Both the position numbers and the translations under genes were made by a program. Shown here in pieces: positions 1 through 13,900 of a stretch of 64,000 bases of DNA; position 1 is the stretch's first letter, and every line of letters begins with the position of its first letter. Source of the stretch: Sanderia malayensis (lineage: Eukaryota > Cnidaria > Scyphozoa > Semaeostomeae > Pelagiidae). The notes under the pieces are model-generated. The model was not told the DNA's origin. It worked only from the letters and a program-made list of their open reading frames with translations, and made no database searches. The stretch spans positions 2,943,087 through 3,007,086 of the forward strand of contig RQOL01000772.1 of the NCBI GenBank assembly GCA_013076295.1. The letters run 5' to 3'.

Positions 1-1011
1 TCTGCAATCCTCATTTTCACTCATTGCATTAAAGTGGCTTGTAATATTATGAAAATAATAAGCATTATGGTAAATGTTATCTGATTATAAGTTTTGCTAT
101 GGTGGTTGAGTTTAGTGTAAACTGCTTATGCATGCATGAACACTGCCATTTTGTCTCGTCCTTCCCAACACCACATATTGATGTTTGCCAATAGAAAATC
201 CATCTTGTATGCACGTTTTGATAAGAATGACATCTATATGTAAAGAATACTGAGGTTTGATTATACAACAAAACAATGGAAGTTTAAGAATGGAAAATGT
301 TGATAGTATGCAAGCGCTAATGTGTTTTGCGCCAACGAATGGTTTTATAAGCACGTTTTGTCTGTCTTTCGTGAAAATTTGATGCAAGTCGGACTTTGAC
401 GGGTCAACTGAAGGTTTTAGTTTATTCCAGGACGGGGGAAGTTTATCCAGGTCTTTGTCTTTTGTTCTCTCGATTTGTTGTTGAATTTGAAGAACTCAAG
501 CATAACTGTAAATCAGATATTGGTGTACTTTAGCTTGGTATATTGATTGGAATTATGGTTAAGAAACAACGCAGGTATTAATGATTTGCGGATAAGTTGA
601 TATACGTAGAAGGAATTTTATGACCTCCGGCTTTTCCTGCGAATTTGCATCAGTTGAATAGCTGCATTTGAACAGGCTATAATTGTTAATTTGGTGAGCA
701 GGGAACTTATATTGAAGACGACGGATCTATTTCGTTGTCAGTTCTCAAAGATTGCAGTATAGGCAAAAATTGGTCGATTAGCAAATTATTTCGGCCGACA
801 TTGGATGTCAGTGAGATTGACAAATGTTGCAGAATAATAGAAACGCATGAAAAGGCGGGGAATAGAGGAAAAGTTCACTTATATATTCATTGGATTAGCA
901 ATTTTTCAATGTTTTCGACTTTGCTTTCTTGCTCACTGGCAGAAGACTGTTCCGAAAAGACGTCAAATAAAAGAAATTCTATATGAGAGCTGTTTTTGTT
1001 AAATTGGGGAG
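1..1011. other. 5' flank of the ShKT gene, no supported gene
   Basis: AT-rich sequence with only short open frames that carry no recognisable domain and no matching splice sites. It must include the promoter and any 5' UTR of the secreted ShKT-domain gene whose signal-peptide exon starts at 1012. No clear TATA box or transcription start could be placed. Confidence 0.4.
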
Positions 1012-4000
1012 ATGTTTCTGATTTCTGTTTTGGCTATTCTGCTAGCAAACTTTCTTTGGACCGATGGTAAGTTTTAAAATGAACTCGTTATAATGTCATA
1101 ATAATTAATTTCAATTACTTGACAGTTCTGATACTGTTTATATCACTAAATCATTAAACAACAAAATTTGAAAAGTTAGAATCCCTCGTGGATTCTTATT
1201 CATTCAATTTCATTCAAATTTTTTACTGCTTCCAGAAATTGTGGGTTTAATTTTGCGGAAGCAAATTTCATTGCGGGTTTTTTGAAATCGAAAACCTTTT
1301 TGAGGTTGCAGAATTCTCAAAGAAGTGATTCCTAAGCCTTTTTTGATCAAATGTTTGCAAGTATTAAGAAAACTGACAGTTTTGGTCCACTAAAGATATT
1401 AAGAACGATAGCTTTTAAAAATGGATATATTTATATCTGCAGCTTCTAGATTCCTACTTTGAAGAATACACAATTATTTTTGAAACTCAAAGCCAAACCA
1501 AATAGACTCTCGTGAATATTCGTACAAAAAGACACTGTGTTGTTTACAAACTTACTTTTGTATAGGATAGTTTTGTCATTGAAGGTATTCTCTCGCGAGG
1601 TTTTTTAATGTGTTGGTTTTTGGTCGTTTCGAAACTATTATTTCAAAAGAAAAATGCATTACAATCAATAGAAGCCATTTAATTAATTCTTCTTCATTAT
1701 GAATCGAATTCTGGATGCTTATACTGCTCATTACGATATCGAAAAAAGTAAGCAAATTTTCCTTTTAGTAATTATGATAAATGAGTTTTCGCGGTGACAA
1801 ACCGACAAAGTCTCGCAAATTTTCAATAACAGTTGAGAGACTGTGATATACAATGAAACAAGCCACACACAGATAGATTTATCGACTTCTTAAGGCCCTC
1901 TGCCTTTTGAATGAAACAACCACATAACCTCAACTACGACCTGGAGTATTAAGAATTTGCTAATAATTACATGGTATTTTGCTCGCCTTAGCAAGTTTTT
2001 TCTTCTGAAACTCAAAGTTTGTTCTTCTGAAAAAACTTGCTTCTCTCTGTTCTACAGCATTAATTGCCCGTTTGAAGTAAATTAGCAATATACAATGCGA
2101 ATACAAGCCCTAAGTCCCTCCCCTTCAAATCCCATTAGACGTTTCTTGACAATGCCAATAAGTTTTGTTGGATGAAATGAAAAAACATGATTTGTTGCTT
2201 GAACAAACCTTGATTAAATTACATAGTATGTAGACTGTCTCCCGAGGTTTTATTGGCATACAAGAAATGAATTAGAGAAAGACAATTAAATCTAATATAT
2301 TTCCATTCGGGTTTGCTTGTCCGCTGGGCCAATCAGACTTTGATATTAAAACGCGTTTAGTAGATGATAGAAAATATATTAAAAAAGATATTTTCAAATT
2401 GGAGTATATAGTTTATTATTCAATTTTAAACTTATTTAGGAAAACGATTTCTGTTTGTAATTCAATTATTGGGAATACATAATGGTTGTTTTGAATATAG
2501 AAGGAAACCCGGCTGCTATTTGCCAAGATGAATATTATTGTAAGAGCTCGTGTAGCTATTGGCTTGAACTTTTATTAAAAATTGGTTTGAAAAAGGCGTT
2601 ACTCGACTCTCGAAAACTAAAGAGGGGAGACCTTCCAAAGTGGCTTCACTGTTGTTGTCAAAATAGAAGCGAAACATAAACTTCTTGACTTTATTCCTTG
2701 ATATAAAGCCTTTATAAAAGAGTTATTTTCGGCTCTTCAAATATTTATTTTGTTATTAATTCCTCTCTTCTGTTTAAAGTATGACGCAGTTTTATGTGGG
2801 TTTTCTTTTACACTCATTGTTGCCGTCACAGTTTCTACCTAAACAATACAGTCCAGATAAAGTCCTTCTATTCCAGTTACTTACAAAGTATATTTAAGGA
2901 TTAATGCATGAATTATCTGGCCATGACTTTTTCTCGTAATTAACTGGAGTTTATAAATCGAGATGCACTAGACTTGCTAAGCGTAACGTAAATAGAATTA
3001 AGAAATTTCTCGTATAATAAAATCTTGCAACTTTTGCAGCAGCAAGATTTTCCATAGCTACATATCCTGGTTATTATCAAGAGAGAATAGTGGAATATCA
3101 AATAAGAAAAGGTAATTTTATTTGATAAATATCTCAGAATCACTCTCTAATTAAAATTATGTTTTTAACAGCTGAATTTTGTTTAGTCGACTACTGTAGC
3201 TATTTCAATCCAGTTTCTCAATCTTTTTTTCTTTCCAGATTCTCTTTTGTATATTTTGTTGTATCCTCAACGTTGACATATTCTCTCGTAGCTCCCATAA
3301 CCTCAAACCTCGTTTCCAGGTTATTAATCTTCCGTTGATGTTTGAATGTACTCATATCGAGGCTCATGAGGTGTTTTCCATTGTTCGGAAACTGGGTTTA
3401 GCTTTCTTGTCAATTTTTAACAAGGGCGTTTGGCCTCAAATTCGAACTCAATTTATTATTAAATGTAAGTTTTGTTCAATGAAAAACTGGTATTGTTCTA
3501 ATATGATCATCCAGTTTTCTATTGATAACTATATTATGGCTGTTATTTTATCATTGTTTTCAAGTTTATTATTCTTTTTTTATTTTTCTAGAGGAGAGAA
3601 ACTGTACTGATAAGCCTTGGGCACAATGCAAAGAATATGTCAATGACGAATTTTGTCGAATATTCAGAAAAACGCTCAGAAAGAGATGCAGAAAGTCATG
3701 CAACATTTGTGGTAAGACATCAAATATATGCTTAACCAACGTCGATAAAAAAAGACTATATTTATCAGTTCATGGGCTTATCAGTTTTTCTTTATTATGA
3801 ATTGATTATCATTTTTGTCACGAGATTACACGTCACGACATGACACGACACGACGAGACACGACACCATACGACACAACTTGGACATGATTGACTTCCAT
3901 CTTCAGTGCATTTACCTTCAATTAATCATTTTCCATGCATAAGTATACAATTAATGAAGTAGTTGCGACCTTTTCTTGTTTTCGAAAGCTGTCAAAATGG

Positions 4001-6735
4001 CAAGCCTTAATGTCCTTACAAATGAAATTTCCTCCTCTAATCATGCATTCTTTTTTATCTTAATGTCATCCTCTCAATTAAACCAATGTTTTTCGATCTT
4101 TTTGAAATTTCACTTTATTTAATTAATGTTTCGTGTAAACATCCATTTCAATCGCTTATCTAGTAATAAAATCAAAACGTGTTCAGTATTGTTCAGCAAT
4201 ATCTCTTTGTGCATTGTGCATCTGAAAAGAATATTTGCATGAATGTCTTTTGTGGCCGCTTAGTTACTGATCTTATCAAAATCACTTCATATATAAAGTG
4301 AAATCTATCAGTAAATATTATTCTAAGTCCACATACAAAGTATTTATAATTTCAACTCAATATAAGGAGTGTAGACTTTGAGAAAGAAAGAGAGTTAACC
4401 ATAAATTAAGCTTTGACGTAAGTGAATCTACATAGTGTTGCCATCATAGGCGTATGATGACACCCTGCCGGAATCTTCTTTTTTAGAAGGCAGGCAGTAT
4501 CTGGTAGATGTAGATATATGAGCGTACTAGAAAGTAGGGGGCACGACATTAAAATTGCCATGACAAGTGACATGTTTAACCCCAAGAGGGGTAATTTTTA
4601 TCCATAAATGGTTCCTATTTCATGTTTTTGCAAAAGAGTAGGGGTTAACGTGCCCCCTAACCTCCCGGCTTTTACTCCATTGGCTTTTACTCGTCAATTT
4701 AAACAATATAGTTTCGCTAGTTTTTCATCCGTGTTTCAATATAGTTCCTGTTGCTTTGGTAATGTAAACACCCCTTGATCTTTGTAGGCAATATCAAGAC
4801 ATGCGCATACACTGAATATGGATGCTGCTGGGACATGCAGACCCCTGCCAAAGGCGATAATGGAAAAGGCTGTCCAAGTGAGAAATGAATTGAATTCCTC
4901 AAGTTATTTCATCTCGAGTTATCCTCTCCATCTCATTGACAGATACGTTTCGACTAAGGCGTATTTACACTCTGTGAGGTTATCTTAACATTCTTTATTA
5001 CAACCTTGTTACAAAAGGAGTTGCTAAAAGGTGTGGCTTTCGACGATTCAAGGTCATTTTTAACTACATCAATTGCAAGCTACTATATTTAAAGCTTCAT
5101 TAAGCTTCATTAAGCCAAGTTCTCTATTAAATCACTTCTCTAATAATACCTCGACCCTTTGGAACCTCAAAAATCTAATAAACCCCCGTTTCGTGGCTTA
5201 ATAGAGGCTTCACTTTATTAGGGAAATTTTCTTTAATTTCAAATAGGTGGGAGAGATGATTTCTTCTAATGCCCTGATTTTGCGTCCCAGCGCCCTGCCT
5301 TGACTTATTAACAAATAACAGTACAATTTCAGATGTTATGTGCATGTTCTATGCTTGACCACCTTTATAGATTGCGTTGTACAACCACTTCACAGAGTTT
5401 ATGCCAATGTCACAGATAAGAGTCTGTGCTTTCTTTCAGGAAATTGCCACAACAGATTAGGAAGGTTTCGATGTTCCCGCCTGAGGCTGAGTGGTTACTG
5501 TTCCAGTGATAAGGAAAATATGGAAAGATTATGCAAGGGAGTCTGCGTATGCGAAAGACGTAAGTAAATCTGATTAATAATCAATTAATTATAAGAGAAT
5601 TTTGTTAACCACGAAGAAAGTCATGGGATTCCAGGAATGAGTCTTTGTATGACTCAGTTGGTATTGATTTTGGAGAATCCATACGTCACTTTACACTGTT
5701 TGCAGGAGTTGTACGATAAATCACTTGCAAAATATATGGTCTAGATATTTGATAATTGTCCCACATTGACGAAAAGCTCCAGAATGTTAGGATTACGTAC
5801 TTTATATAATAGTTGTCTTAACAAACACATGGAACACAAAGCAAGAACTGGGATATTTGAATCTGCAAGAGAATTAGAATTTGTAAACACTATTATCGGG
5901 CCAGCCAAGCCTGAACAGTCAAGTTCTTTATAACGTGCATAAACCCCAAATAACCAACTCAGCCATTTGAAGCCAATCTATCTGAAATAATATAGCGTAA
6001 GCTGGAAGCAGTAACCTGCATATCTGAGACATCTGATAAACATGTTTGTGACCAGTTGTTCAATAACTAGACCACTGGCTCTCAGTGTAGATTTGTCTAA
6101 TAGGTATCTGCTTTGTGACTACTATTTGTGTTGATATCTGAGGTATGGAATAGTTGCAGATCTGTTCTTTAGTTTTTCTGCTTACTTGTGTTAAAATCTG
6201 ATTTAAGGAGCTGCCAGATCACCACCCAGTTGCTCACTCTCCAGATTTGGATGTTGCTGGAATGGTGCCACGCCCGCTAATGAATTTTATACAAATTGTC
6301 CAGGTATTGTCCACTTACATTTTTTAATTTCTTTATTTTGATTGGATTTGATCGTATTTTCTAGCATTGCTCCCGAGAGAGTTCGTCGTTCCTAAATCTT
6401 TACCAGGTTATAAAACTTTGAATCGATACATGCAAACTTTTCACTTAGTTTTACTTAAATTGGCTTTGAATAAACATTTCTGTTTGTCTTTTTTAGTTTG
6501 CAGAGATTTCTTAAACAAACGAATATGCAGAATTTTTAGACGAGATTGTTTCAAGTTTGGAGGTTGGACGGGCTTACAGATGAGAAAGTTTTGTCCAAGA
6601 ACTTGTGGTGTATGCCGGGTTTTTAAGCGTAGAATTGAACGAAAAAACGCAGCTTTACTCAAAAAATCAATCAAGCAAAATAAAATTAAACTTAAAACCA
6701 AATTCAAGGTTAATTCTATTCTGACAAAACCCTGA
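1012..6735 (+). CDS. Secreted multi-ShKT-domain protein
   Basis: Seven exons: 1012-1066, 3592-3711, 4788-4877, 5440-5559, 6208-6303, 6365-6406, 6497-6735, giving 253 residues. All introns have GT/AG ends and all are phase 1. Exon 1 is a signal peptide (MFLISVLAILLANFLW). Exons 2, 4 and 7 each encode a six-cysteine ShKT domain ending in the family's CxxC or CxxxC spacing. Exons 3 and 5 each encode a short cassette with GCCWD or GCCWN, a following TPA and a final CP, like the papilin-type GCC cassette. Exon 6 is a 14-residue linker with a weak donor and is the least certain. The C-terminus is a Lys/Arg-rich tail. ShKT domains occur in anemone channel toxins but also in many matrix and protease proteins; no Lys-Tyr pair typical of channel blockers lies between cysteines 3 and 4, so a toxin role is not supported. 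The mosaic form suggests an extracellular or nematocyst-matrix protein (inference). Confidence 0.85.
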
Positions 6736-7137
6736 AACATAATATTAGTTTAATTAGTTAATTTTCTTTGTGTATCATTTAATGTTATTTATTTTTGAAA
6801 TTTTTCAGGTGAAAATTTTATATTATGTCTTACTTGGCTGATTGTATTTGAATTACAGATGAAATTTTGTATGAGTTATATCTTACTATGGTCAGTATCA
6901 ATAATGCGTATATATTGTTGAATATGGTTGATGGTTAGAGCTATCAACTAATGACAAAAGTTCTTAGGAAACTTTGATTGTATTTACGTGTGTGTGGTGT
7001 AACAAAGTATTGTCACACCACACACAGGAAAAATCTGTTTTCAAAATATTCAAACGTGCTAAGCATTTTATAAAACAGCAGCTAGCTATTTTCGAATTCA
7101 ATTGAAATATTATTGTCTATAAATGAACGATATAGAA

Positions 7138-7143
7138 ATAAAA
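7138..7143 (+). terminator. Candidate polyadenylation signal of the ShKT gene
   Basis: An AATAAA hexamer lies about 400 bases after the stop codon at 6733-6735, in AT-rich sequence. It is the nearest canonical signal and would put a stem-loop (6989-7026) in the 3' UTR. Confidence 0.4.
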
Positions 7144-7939
7144 AGTCCCTAGGATATTAGTTTCTTTCACATGTTGATTGTCCAAACTTTGAATGAAAGT
7201 CTTTTTTCACAAAGATTGATATATTCTGTGAAACTCCAGCATATATTAGATACACTTGGGACATGTAATCCTGGATTTTTACGAAAATTTGGAGTTATAA
7301 TATCTTATTCAAGCAAATTACTATGGCTATATACAATTTTTACATTAAAATCTTTGTCCTCAGCTTTTCTGTCCTGCAGGTCACCTTTCTTTCAGTATTT
7401 CGAATTCTTGTTGCTGCAAAAAGCAAATAATTTTTTAGTAAAACAAGAAACCTGTAATTTCTTACTGGCAATGTAAACATTTTACTGTCCAAAACATATT
7501 ATACATTCAGCCTCAGTTTCATACTTAAGGGGGTGTGGCTTCTGATAATGGTGCATCCTAGCATTCATCAACCTTGTGCAATATCAACAACCGAAAACGC
7601 CCACTTTAATCCCATCTCTGTTCGAATAAAGCATGGAGCTGACGTTCAAATCCAATGGAAAGATGAAGGCTGAAGGAATATCTCATGTAAGCACAGATGT
7701 AATGTTTTCAAACAGGTATGTCTCAATCTCTTTCATTGAAACTATGCTGCTTATTTTGTTAAAATTTTAGTCGCAAAGATAGGCGATGGCATTGGCCTAA
7801 TACATGTGTTCATTTGGGGGGGGGGGGGGTAACGGGTAATATACGAAAATAAGGCTCTAGAATTCTTGAGATAATTTAGTTTATAGATAAATAAATCGGA
7901 AATAAAATTGATTTTTAATGAAAATATTTTATGACTTAC

Positions 7940-10900
7940 AAGTTTATCTAAATCAGCTGCTTGATTTACGTTATTTGGATGATTTTTAACTATTTCTTTT
8001 CGCTTCGAAATACGGCCATAATCGTTGCTTTCAACTTTATCTTTCTTTGAAGTTCCTGATAAGAAGTAGATTGTTTATATAAATCTGAATAAAGAGGAGT
8101 TGAAATATCGATCTTTCGGCTCTAGCTTTACGAGTGCGAAATCTTAGCCAACATCCCACAAGTCAGGATTTCTTACTCGTTATTTCTCAAGTTATTATAT
8201 TTGTACTATATGTGATATTATTTACTTTGTCTTATGCTGATTTATTTACGAGCGTGTTTATAGCAATCTCGAAGTTTTAACAATGAAATTTGGTAACTAC
8301 CGAGGCAGTTGTTTGAAGTGCATATCCTGGTTCTCCTTGCAGGTCCAATCACAGAGCAATCTTCACCATTCAATTTCGGCACCGGATTATTACAATATCG
8401 AACAGACATGGATGTTCCTCCGCAGGCACCTGTACAAGTCGTCCACGCAGTCCATTGCGAATATCCGCCATTAACTATCAGAGATAAGACGTAAGTAAAC
8501 TTTATACTTTATTAACTTTTATTTACAGTTTCATTGGCTAAATTACTTGAGTTTCTTAATCGCGTGCCATCGCAATAATGAGCTGCAATGCAGGTAAAGA
8601 GGCAGAACACAAAACTTGTATGAAACGGAAAAAAAGTAAAGGAATTTTGTTATTTTATGAAGACGGCCAGACCGAGGCGAGGAGATATTTGTTCCGAAGT
8701 CGTAATAACAAAATTATGTTTTATTTGCATAATTTAGAAAGGTCACGCCTAATTTTTAGGTCAGAGGTGACTAAGTGTTAGAGTAGGGGCCAAGACTTGG
8801 CCTGTATGTAAAATTGATTGGAAATGTCAGAAATTATGCTTAAAGATACCTTTTACTTCTTGTCGGCCCGATGCCTTCTCAATTTCATCTAATGCATTTG
8901 CCGTTGCCAATTTCGATGCAAGCTGGCTGAACATACTCATGCCTGAGGGCGTAGGCCAGATATGAGACTCGCTGTCTGAGTTACTATGTGCTGATTTTGC
9001 TTTGTTCAAAGCAAGAACGTCGGCATTTGTGTATGTTTTATGTTTTTTCATCACCAAGACGGTGGAATCCCACGGTGATGTTATTGGTACATGTGAAATT
9101 GCTCCTACTGTCACTGGCGCAACTTTGGGGCTGTTTTGCATTTTGTAATCTGATGTAAATGACGTTTAGGAGAAAATTATAATTAGAAATGAAAACTAAC
9201 GGATTTCAAGACAGAATGTGTCGACGAGAACGAAGATGAAGGTTCATTCGCTCTTTTGGGAATGAATAAAAAAAACTCTTGCATTCTTGTTTGGCATTGT
9301 TTACGTGAAAATTTTTGAAAAATGTCGTGTTGTAACTTATGCAGTCGTAACGTCGTAACAATAACAGTCGCAATCGCGAAGAATGAAGTTTTCGAATTTC
9401 GAATTTGAAAATGTCGTCACTGTTGCAAGTTGGAATTTTTCATTGTTGTCGTCGCGCAATTTTAGCGAATGAAGGAAATTGCAATGAGAATGAATAACTT
9501 GAGTCCTTTGCAATCGCGGATTTCTTTTTCGTCCTCGTCTTAATCAACTAACAACCACAATAGCTTACCGTTATTCGAGCCACAGTGCTGTTTGGCTCCA
9601 TCAATAGTGAAGAAGTTCTCGTACACGGAAATATCACCGCTTGAAAAATGTGTCAGCTTGAAATGGGGTCCTTTGTTGGGCCTGGCAATCATGAAATGCG
9701 TGTTAGCGTCTTTCTGGTGACATTCGTTTTTCTTGTCGCAAACATCACAACCTGTCCCAAACCCGGACACTGCCAGCAACTCACAATTCGCATATAGATA
9801 CAGGCCTAAAATAACAAGAAAACATGTCTTTTGCATTGCTACGATTGAAACTATATGCTGAATAAATGGCTTGCGTCCGCTATGGACAACAAAAATGCTT
9901 CAAATACACTTAGTGAGCAAAAGTGTTCACAACCTGATGAAAAATGGCGTCTAGAAGTGGCCCTTAGGCCTGAGCAAGAAAATTTACATAACAATATAAA
10001 AACACTAATTGTAACTAAGTATATATGGAAATAGGATACCTTGATTTTGTTTCCATGACATAACCAGGTCAACCCATTTGTCGCTGAACGGCGTGACGTC
10101 TTCTCCCAAGCACCATGTCCCTTTTCTGGTCGATACCGCACCTTCGATTCTACCCCTGTTCACCCACAATGCCATGCCGCGTGAATCTGAGCTTCCAGCT
10201 CCTGAATCGAATAGATACATTCTAGTCTGACTGTAAATACTATCTTTGCGGATTTTATTTGTGATGGAGATTGTTAGGCCATTCTTACAGACGTCTGGAT
10301 CTGAGAAAACAAATTATGAAACAAATATATATGTTAATCATTTGCATTTAACTTGCGGTATATGTTCAAATTAACAAATGCTTTTGTTACATACCGCTGA
10401 GGCACTCGCCCTGGTAGTCACCAGCATCAATGTATCCACGTGTCAATCCTTCGTTGAATGTTGCAATGCCGTTATGTATATTGACGCCGCCAATGACAGA
10501 CATGTCCTTACCAGGAGAGCCCAGTATCTTACCACCTTTAATCGAATTCAATGACCAGTGATATTTCGGTGCGATGGGCTCTTCTGGCGTATCTACGAGT
10601 TGAATAAACGAAAGTGACGTAATGGCCCAGGCTGAGCTCTTACCCCAACTGAAATTAGCTACCATACATAAAGCTAGGGTTAGAAAAATCAAATTTGGAA
10701 ATAGATCAAAATGTCACTCACAAGGGGTCGAATCCTACTAATTAGGACCTTTTGATCAGTTTCGGACCATTTCCAGCCTTCTAGCATAAATATTTCAAAA
10801 GTTGGCCCCAGGCGAGCTCTTACCCCAACTGAAATACATTACCTATCATACATAAAGCTAGGGTTTGAAAAATCAAATTTGGAAATAGATCGAAATGTCA

Positions 10901-13900
10901 CTCACAAGGGGTCGAATCCTACTAATTAGGACCTTCTGATCAGTTTCAGACCATTTCCAGCCTTCTAGCATAAATATTTCAAAAGTTGGCCCCAGGCGAG
11001 CTCTTACCCCAACTGAAATACATTACCTATCATACATAAAGCTAGGGTTAAAAAAATCAAATTTGGAAATAGATCGAAATGTCACTCACAAGGGGTCGAA
11101 TCCTACTAACTAGGACCTTCTGATCAGTTTGAGACCATTCCCAGCCTTCTAGCATAAATATTTCAAAAGTTGGCCCCAAGCGAGCTCTTACCCCGACTGA
11201 AATACATTACCTATCATACATAAAGCTAGGGTTTAAAAAATCAAATTTGGAAATAGATCGAAATGTCATTCACAAGGGGTCGAATCCTACTAACTAGGAC
11301 CTTCTGATCAGTTTGAGACCATTCCCAGCCTTCTAGCATAAATATTTCAAAAGTTGGCCCCAAACGAGCTCTTACCCCGACTGAAATACATTACCTATCA
11401 TACATAAAGCTAGGGTTAAAAAAATCAAATTTGGAAATAGATCGAAATGTCACTCACAAGGTGTCGAATCCTACTAATTAGGACCTTCTGATCAGTTTCA
11501 GACCATTCCCAGCCTTCTAGCATAAATATATCAAAAGTTGGTTCAGGCGAGCTCTTACCCCAACTGAAATACATTACCTATCATACATAAAGGTAGGGCT
11601 AGAAAAATCAAATTTGTAAATAGTTCGAAATGTCACTCACAAGGGGTCGAATCCTACTAATTAGGACCTTCTGATCAGCTTGAGACCATTCTCAGCCTTC
11701 TAGCATAAATATTTCAAAAGTTGGCCCCAGGCGAGCTCTTACCCCAACTGAAATACATTACCTATCATACATAAAGCTAGGGCTAGAAAAATCAAATTTG
11801 TAAATAGTTCGAAATGTCACTCACAAGGGGTGGAATCCTACTAATTAGGACCTTTTGATCAGTTTGAGACCATTCCCAGCCTTCTAGCATAAATATTTCA
11901 AAAGTTGGCCCCAGGCGAGCTCTTACCCCAACTGAAATACATTACCTATCATACATAAGGCTAGGGTTAAAAAAATCAAATTTGGAAATAGTTCGAAATG
12001 TCACTCACAAGGGGTCAAATCCTACTAATTAGGACCTTCTGATCAGCTTGAGACCATTCTCAGCCTTCTAGCATAAATATTTCAAAAGTTGGCCCCAGGC
12101 GAGCTCTTACCCCAACTGAAATACATTACCTATCATACATAAAGCTAGGGCTAGAAAAATCAAATTTGTAAATAGTTCGAAATGTCACTCACAAGGGGTC
12201 GAATCCTACTAATTAGGACCTTCTGATCAGCTTGAGACCATTCTTAGCCTTCTAGCATAAATATTTCAAAAGTTGGCCCCAGGCGAACTGAAATACATTA
12301 CCTATCATACATAAAGCTAGGGCTAGAAAAATCAAATTTGTAAATAGCTCGAAATGTCACTCACAAGGGGTCGAATCCTACTAATTAGGACCTTCTGATC
12401 AGCTTGAGACCATTCCCAGCTTTCTATCATTAATATTTCAAAAGTTGGCCTCAGGCGAGCTCTTACCCCAACTGAAATACGTTACCTATCATACATAAAG
12501 CTAGGGTTAAAAAAATCAAATTTGGAAATAGATCAGAATGTCACTCACAAGGAGTTGAATCCTACTAATTAGGACCTTCTGATCAGCTTGAGACCATTCC
12601 CAGCTTTCTATCATTAATATTTCAAAAGTTGGCCTCAGGCGAGCTCTTACCCCAACTGAAATACGTTACCTATCATACATAAAGCTAGGGTTAAAAAAAT
12701 CAAATTTGGAAATAGATCAGAATGTCACTCACAAGGAGTTGAATCCTACTTATTAGGACCTTCTGATCAGTTTGAGACAAGTTTCAGCTCTCTAGGATAG
12801 TTGGTTCAAAAGTTGGTCCCGAGTTCTGGCTGCAACAAGTGAATTAGCTACATTATGTATCTATCATGAATAGGCTGCAGTGAATTTTCAAAAGTTGAAA
12901 TTGATTATAATAAAGATTTCGAAGAGTCGAATCCGATTAATTCGACCATTCTGATCACTTTGATCAGAAGGGTCGATTTAATATTTCAAAAGTTGGCTGT
13001 TATTATTCACCCTTCACCCTTCTGATCAATCACTTTGATCAGAAGGGTGTTATATTATATTATATTATGTTGTATTATATTATATTATACCAAATTATAT
13101 TATATACCTTGGATTGTTTTTGTTGTTGTTTTGTAGGTCCTTTTGCTGTTATCTCGATGAGCCAGACCCCAAGCTATGGCACTAGCGGTAGGTTTTTTGA
13201 ACATAAACACCTGCGACACTTGTCCGCCATTTGCTTCGCCCGACTGTTCAAACTCTTCTGCATTCTTCCCCCCAAAAATTCTCTTCTGCCCCGCTCTACC
13301 CTGATCCAAGTCGCTGAGCAACTCCCGTAGCTTGTTAGTTGATTCTGGCTTGGCTCCGTTGCTGTTGTGCTGCTTTGTTGCGACTGGCTTCGGACGTGTT
13401 TTCTGTACGGTATTCGAGTATGTGACCGGAAGCACTCTATTCTTATCTTCTTCTTCGTCGCTGTTTTTTGACTCCTTGTTCTTGACAGGCCAGCTTTCCG
13501 GTGCGCCCAGGATGTTTATTGCATCTTGACCACCTTGCCTTCCATTTGAGTTTGAACCGCCCACGTCTTGTGCCTGCAAATTCGGCTCAACCGTATGCTC
13601 CTCGGAGGCTTGTGTATCCACGTGTATTTTATACAGGTTGGTTGGCAGCGGGGCCACTGACTTCAGAGACAAGAGCTGCGACGATGGATCGGAATTGTCA
13701 ACATACTTGACTTTGTTCTCTTCGGGTTTCTTCTCATCAGTTGAACTCTCCTTGCTTTCATTACCATCGTCCGTTGTAGAGGCTTTGTCGTCAAAACCTC
13801 TTATCACACCACCTTTGATAACGACACCATCATCAATGACACCTCCTTCTACCACACCGCCTTCAATTGTACCTCCTCGAATAATCCCCGATTTAACAAT

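Noticed and set aside
2482..2679. 65-codon ORF with seven cysteines
   Set aside because: Cys spacing does not fit ShKT or the GCCW cassette, and no donor matches the phase-1 pattern of the surrounding gene.
3820..3890. CACGA-rich stretch as a regulatory array
   Set aside because: It is a short imperfect microsatellite inside an intron of the ShKT gene with no further support.
8283..8494. Plus-strand ORFs and a spliceable-looking exon at 8343-8490
   Set aside because: The minus strand of the same bases encodes a clear TSP1 domain with matching phase-1 splice sites, so the plus frames are shadows.
9540..9836. Separate small secreted protein beginning MQKTCFLVILG
   Set aside because: The hydrophobic start is intron sequence. 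An acceptor at 9806 joins the exon in frame to the LamG-like exon upstream.
10387..10692. Signal-peptide-like start LTLALCMVANFSWG before the LamG exon
   Set aside because: It uses a non-ATG start inside the satellite, and the true acceptor at 10593 lies after it. Kept only as a curiosity in the satellite finding.
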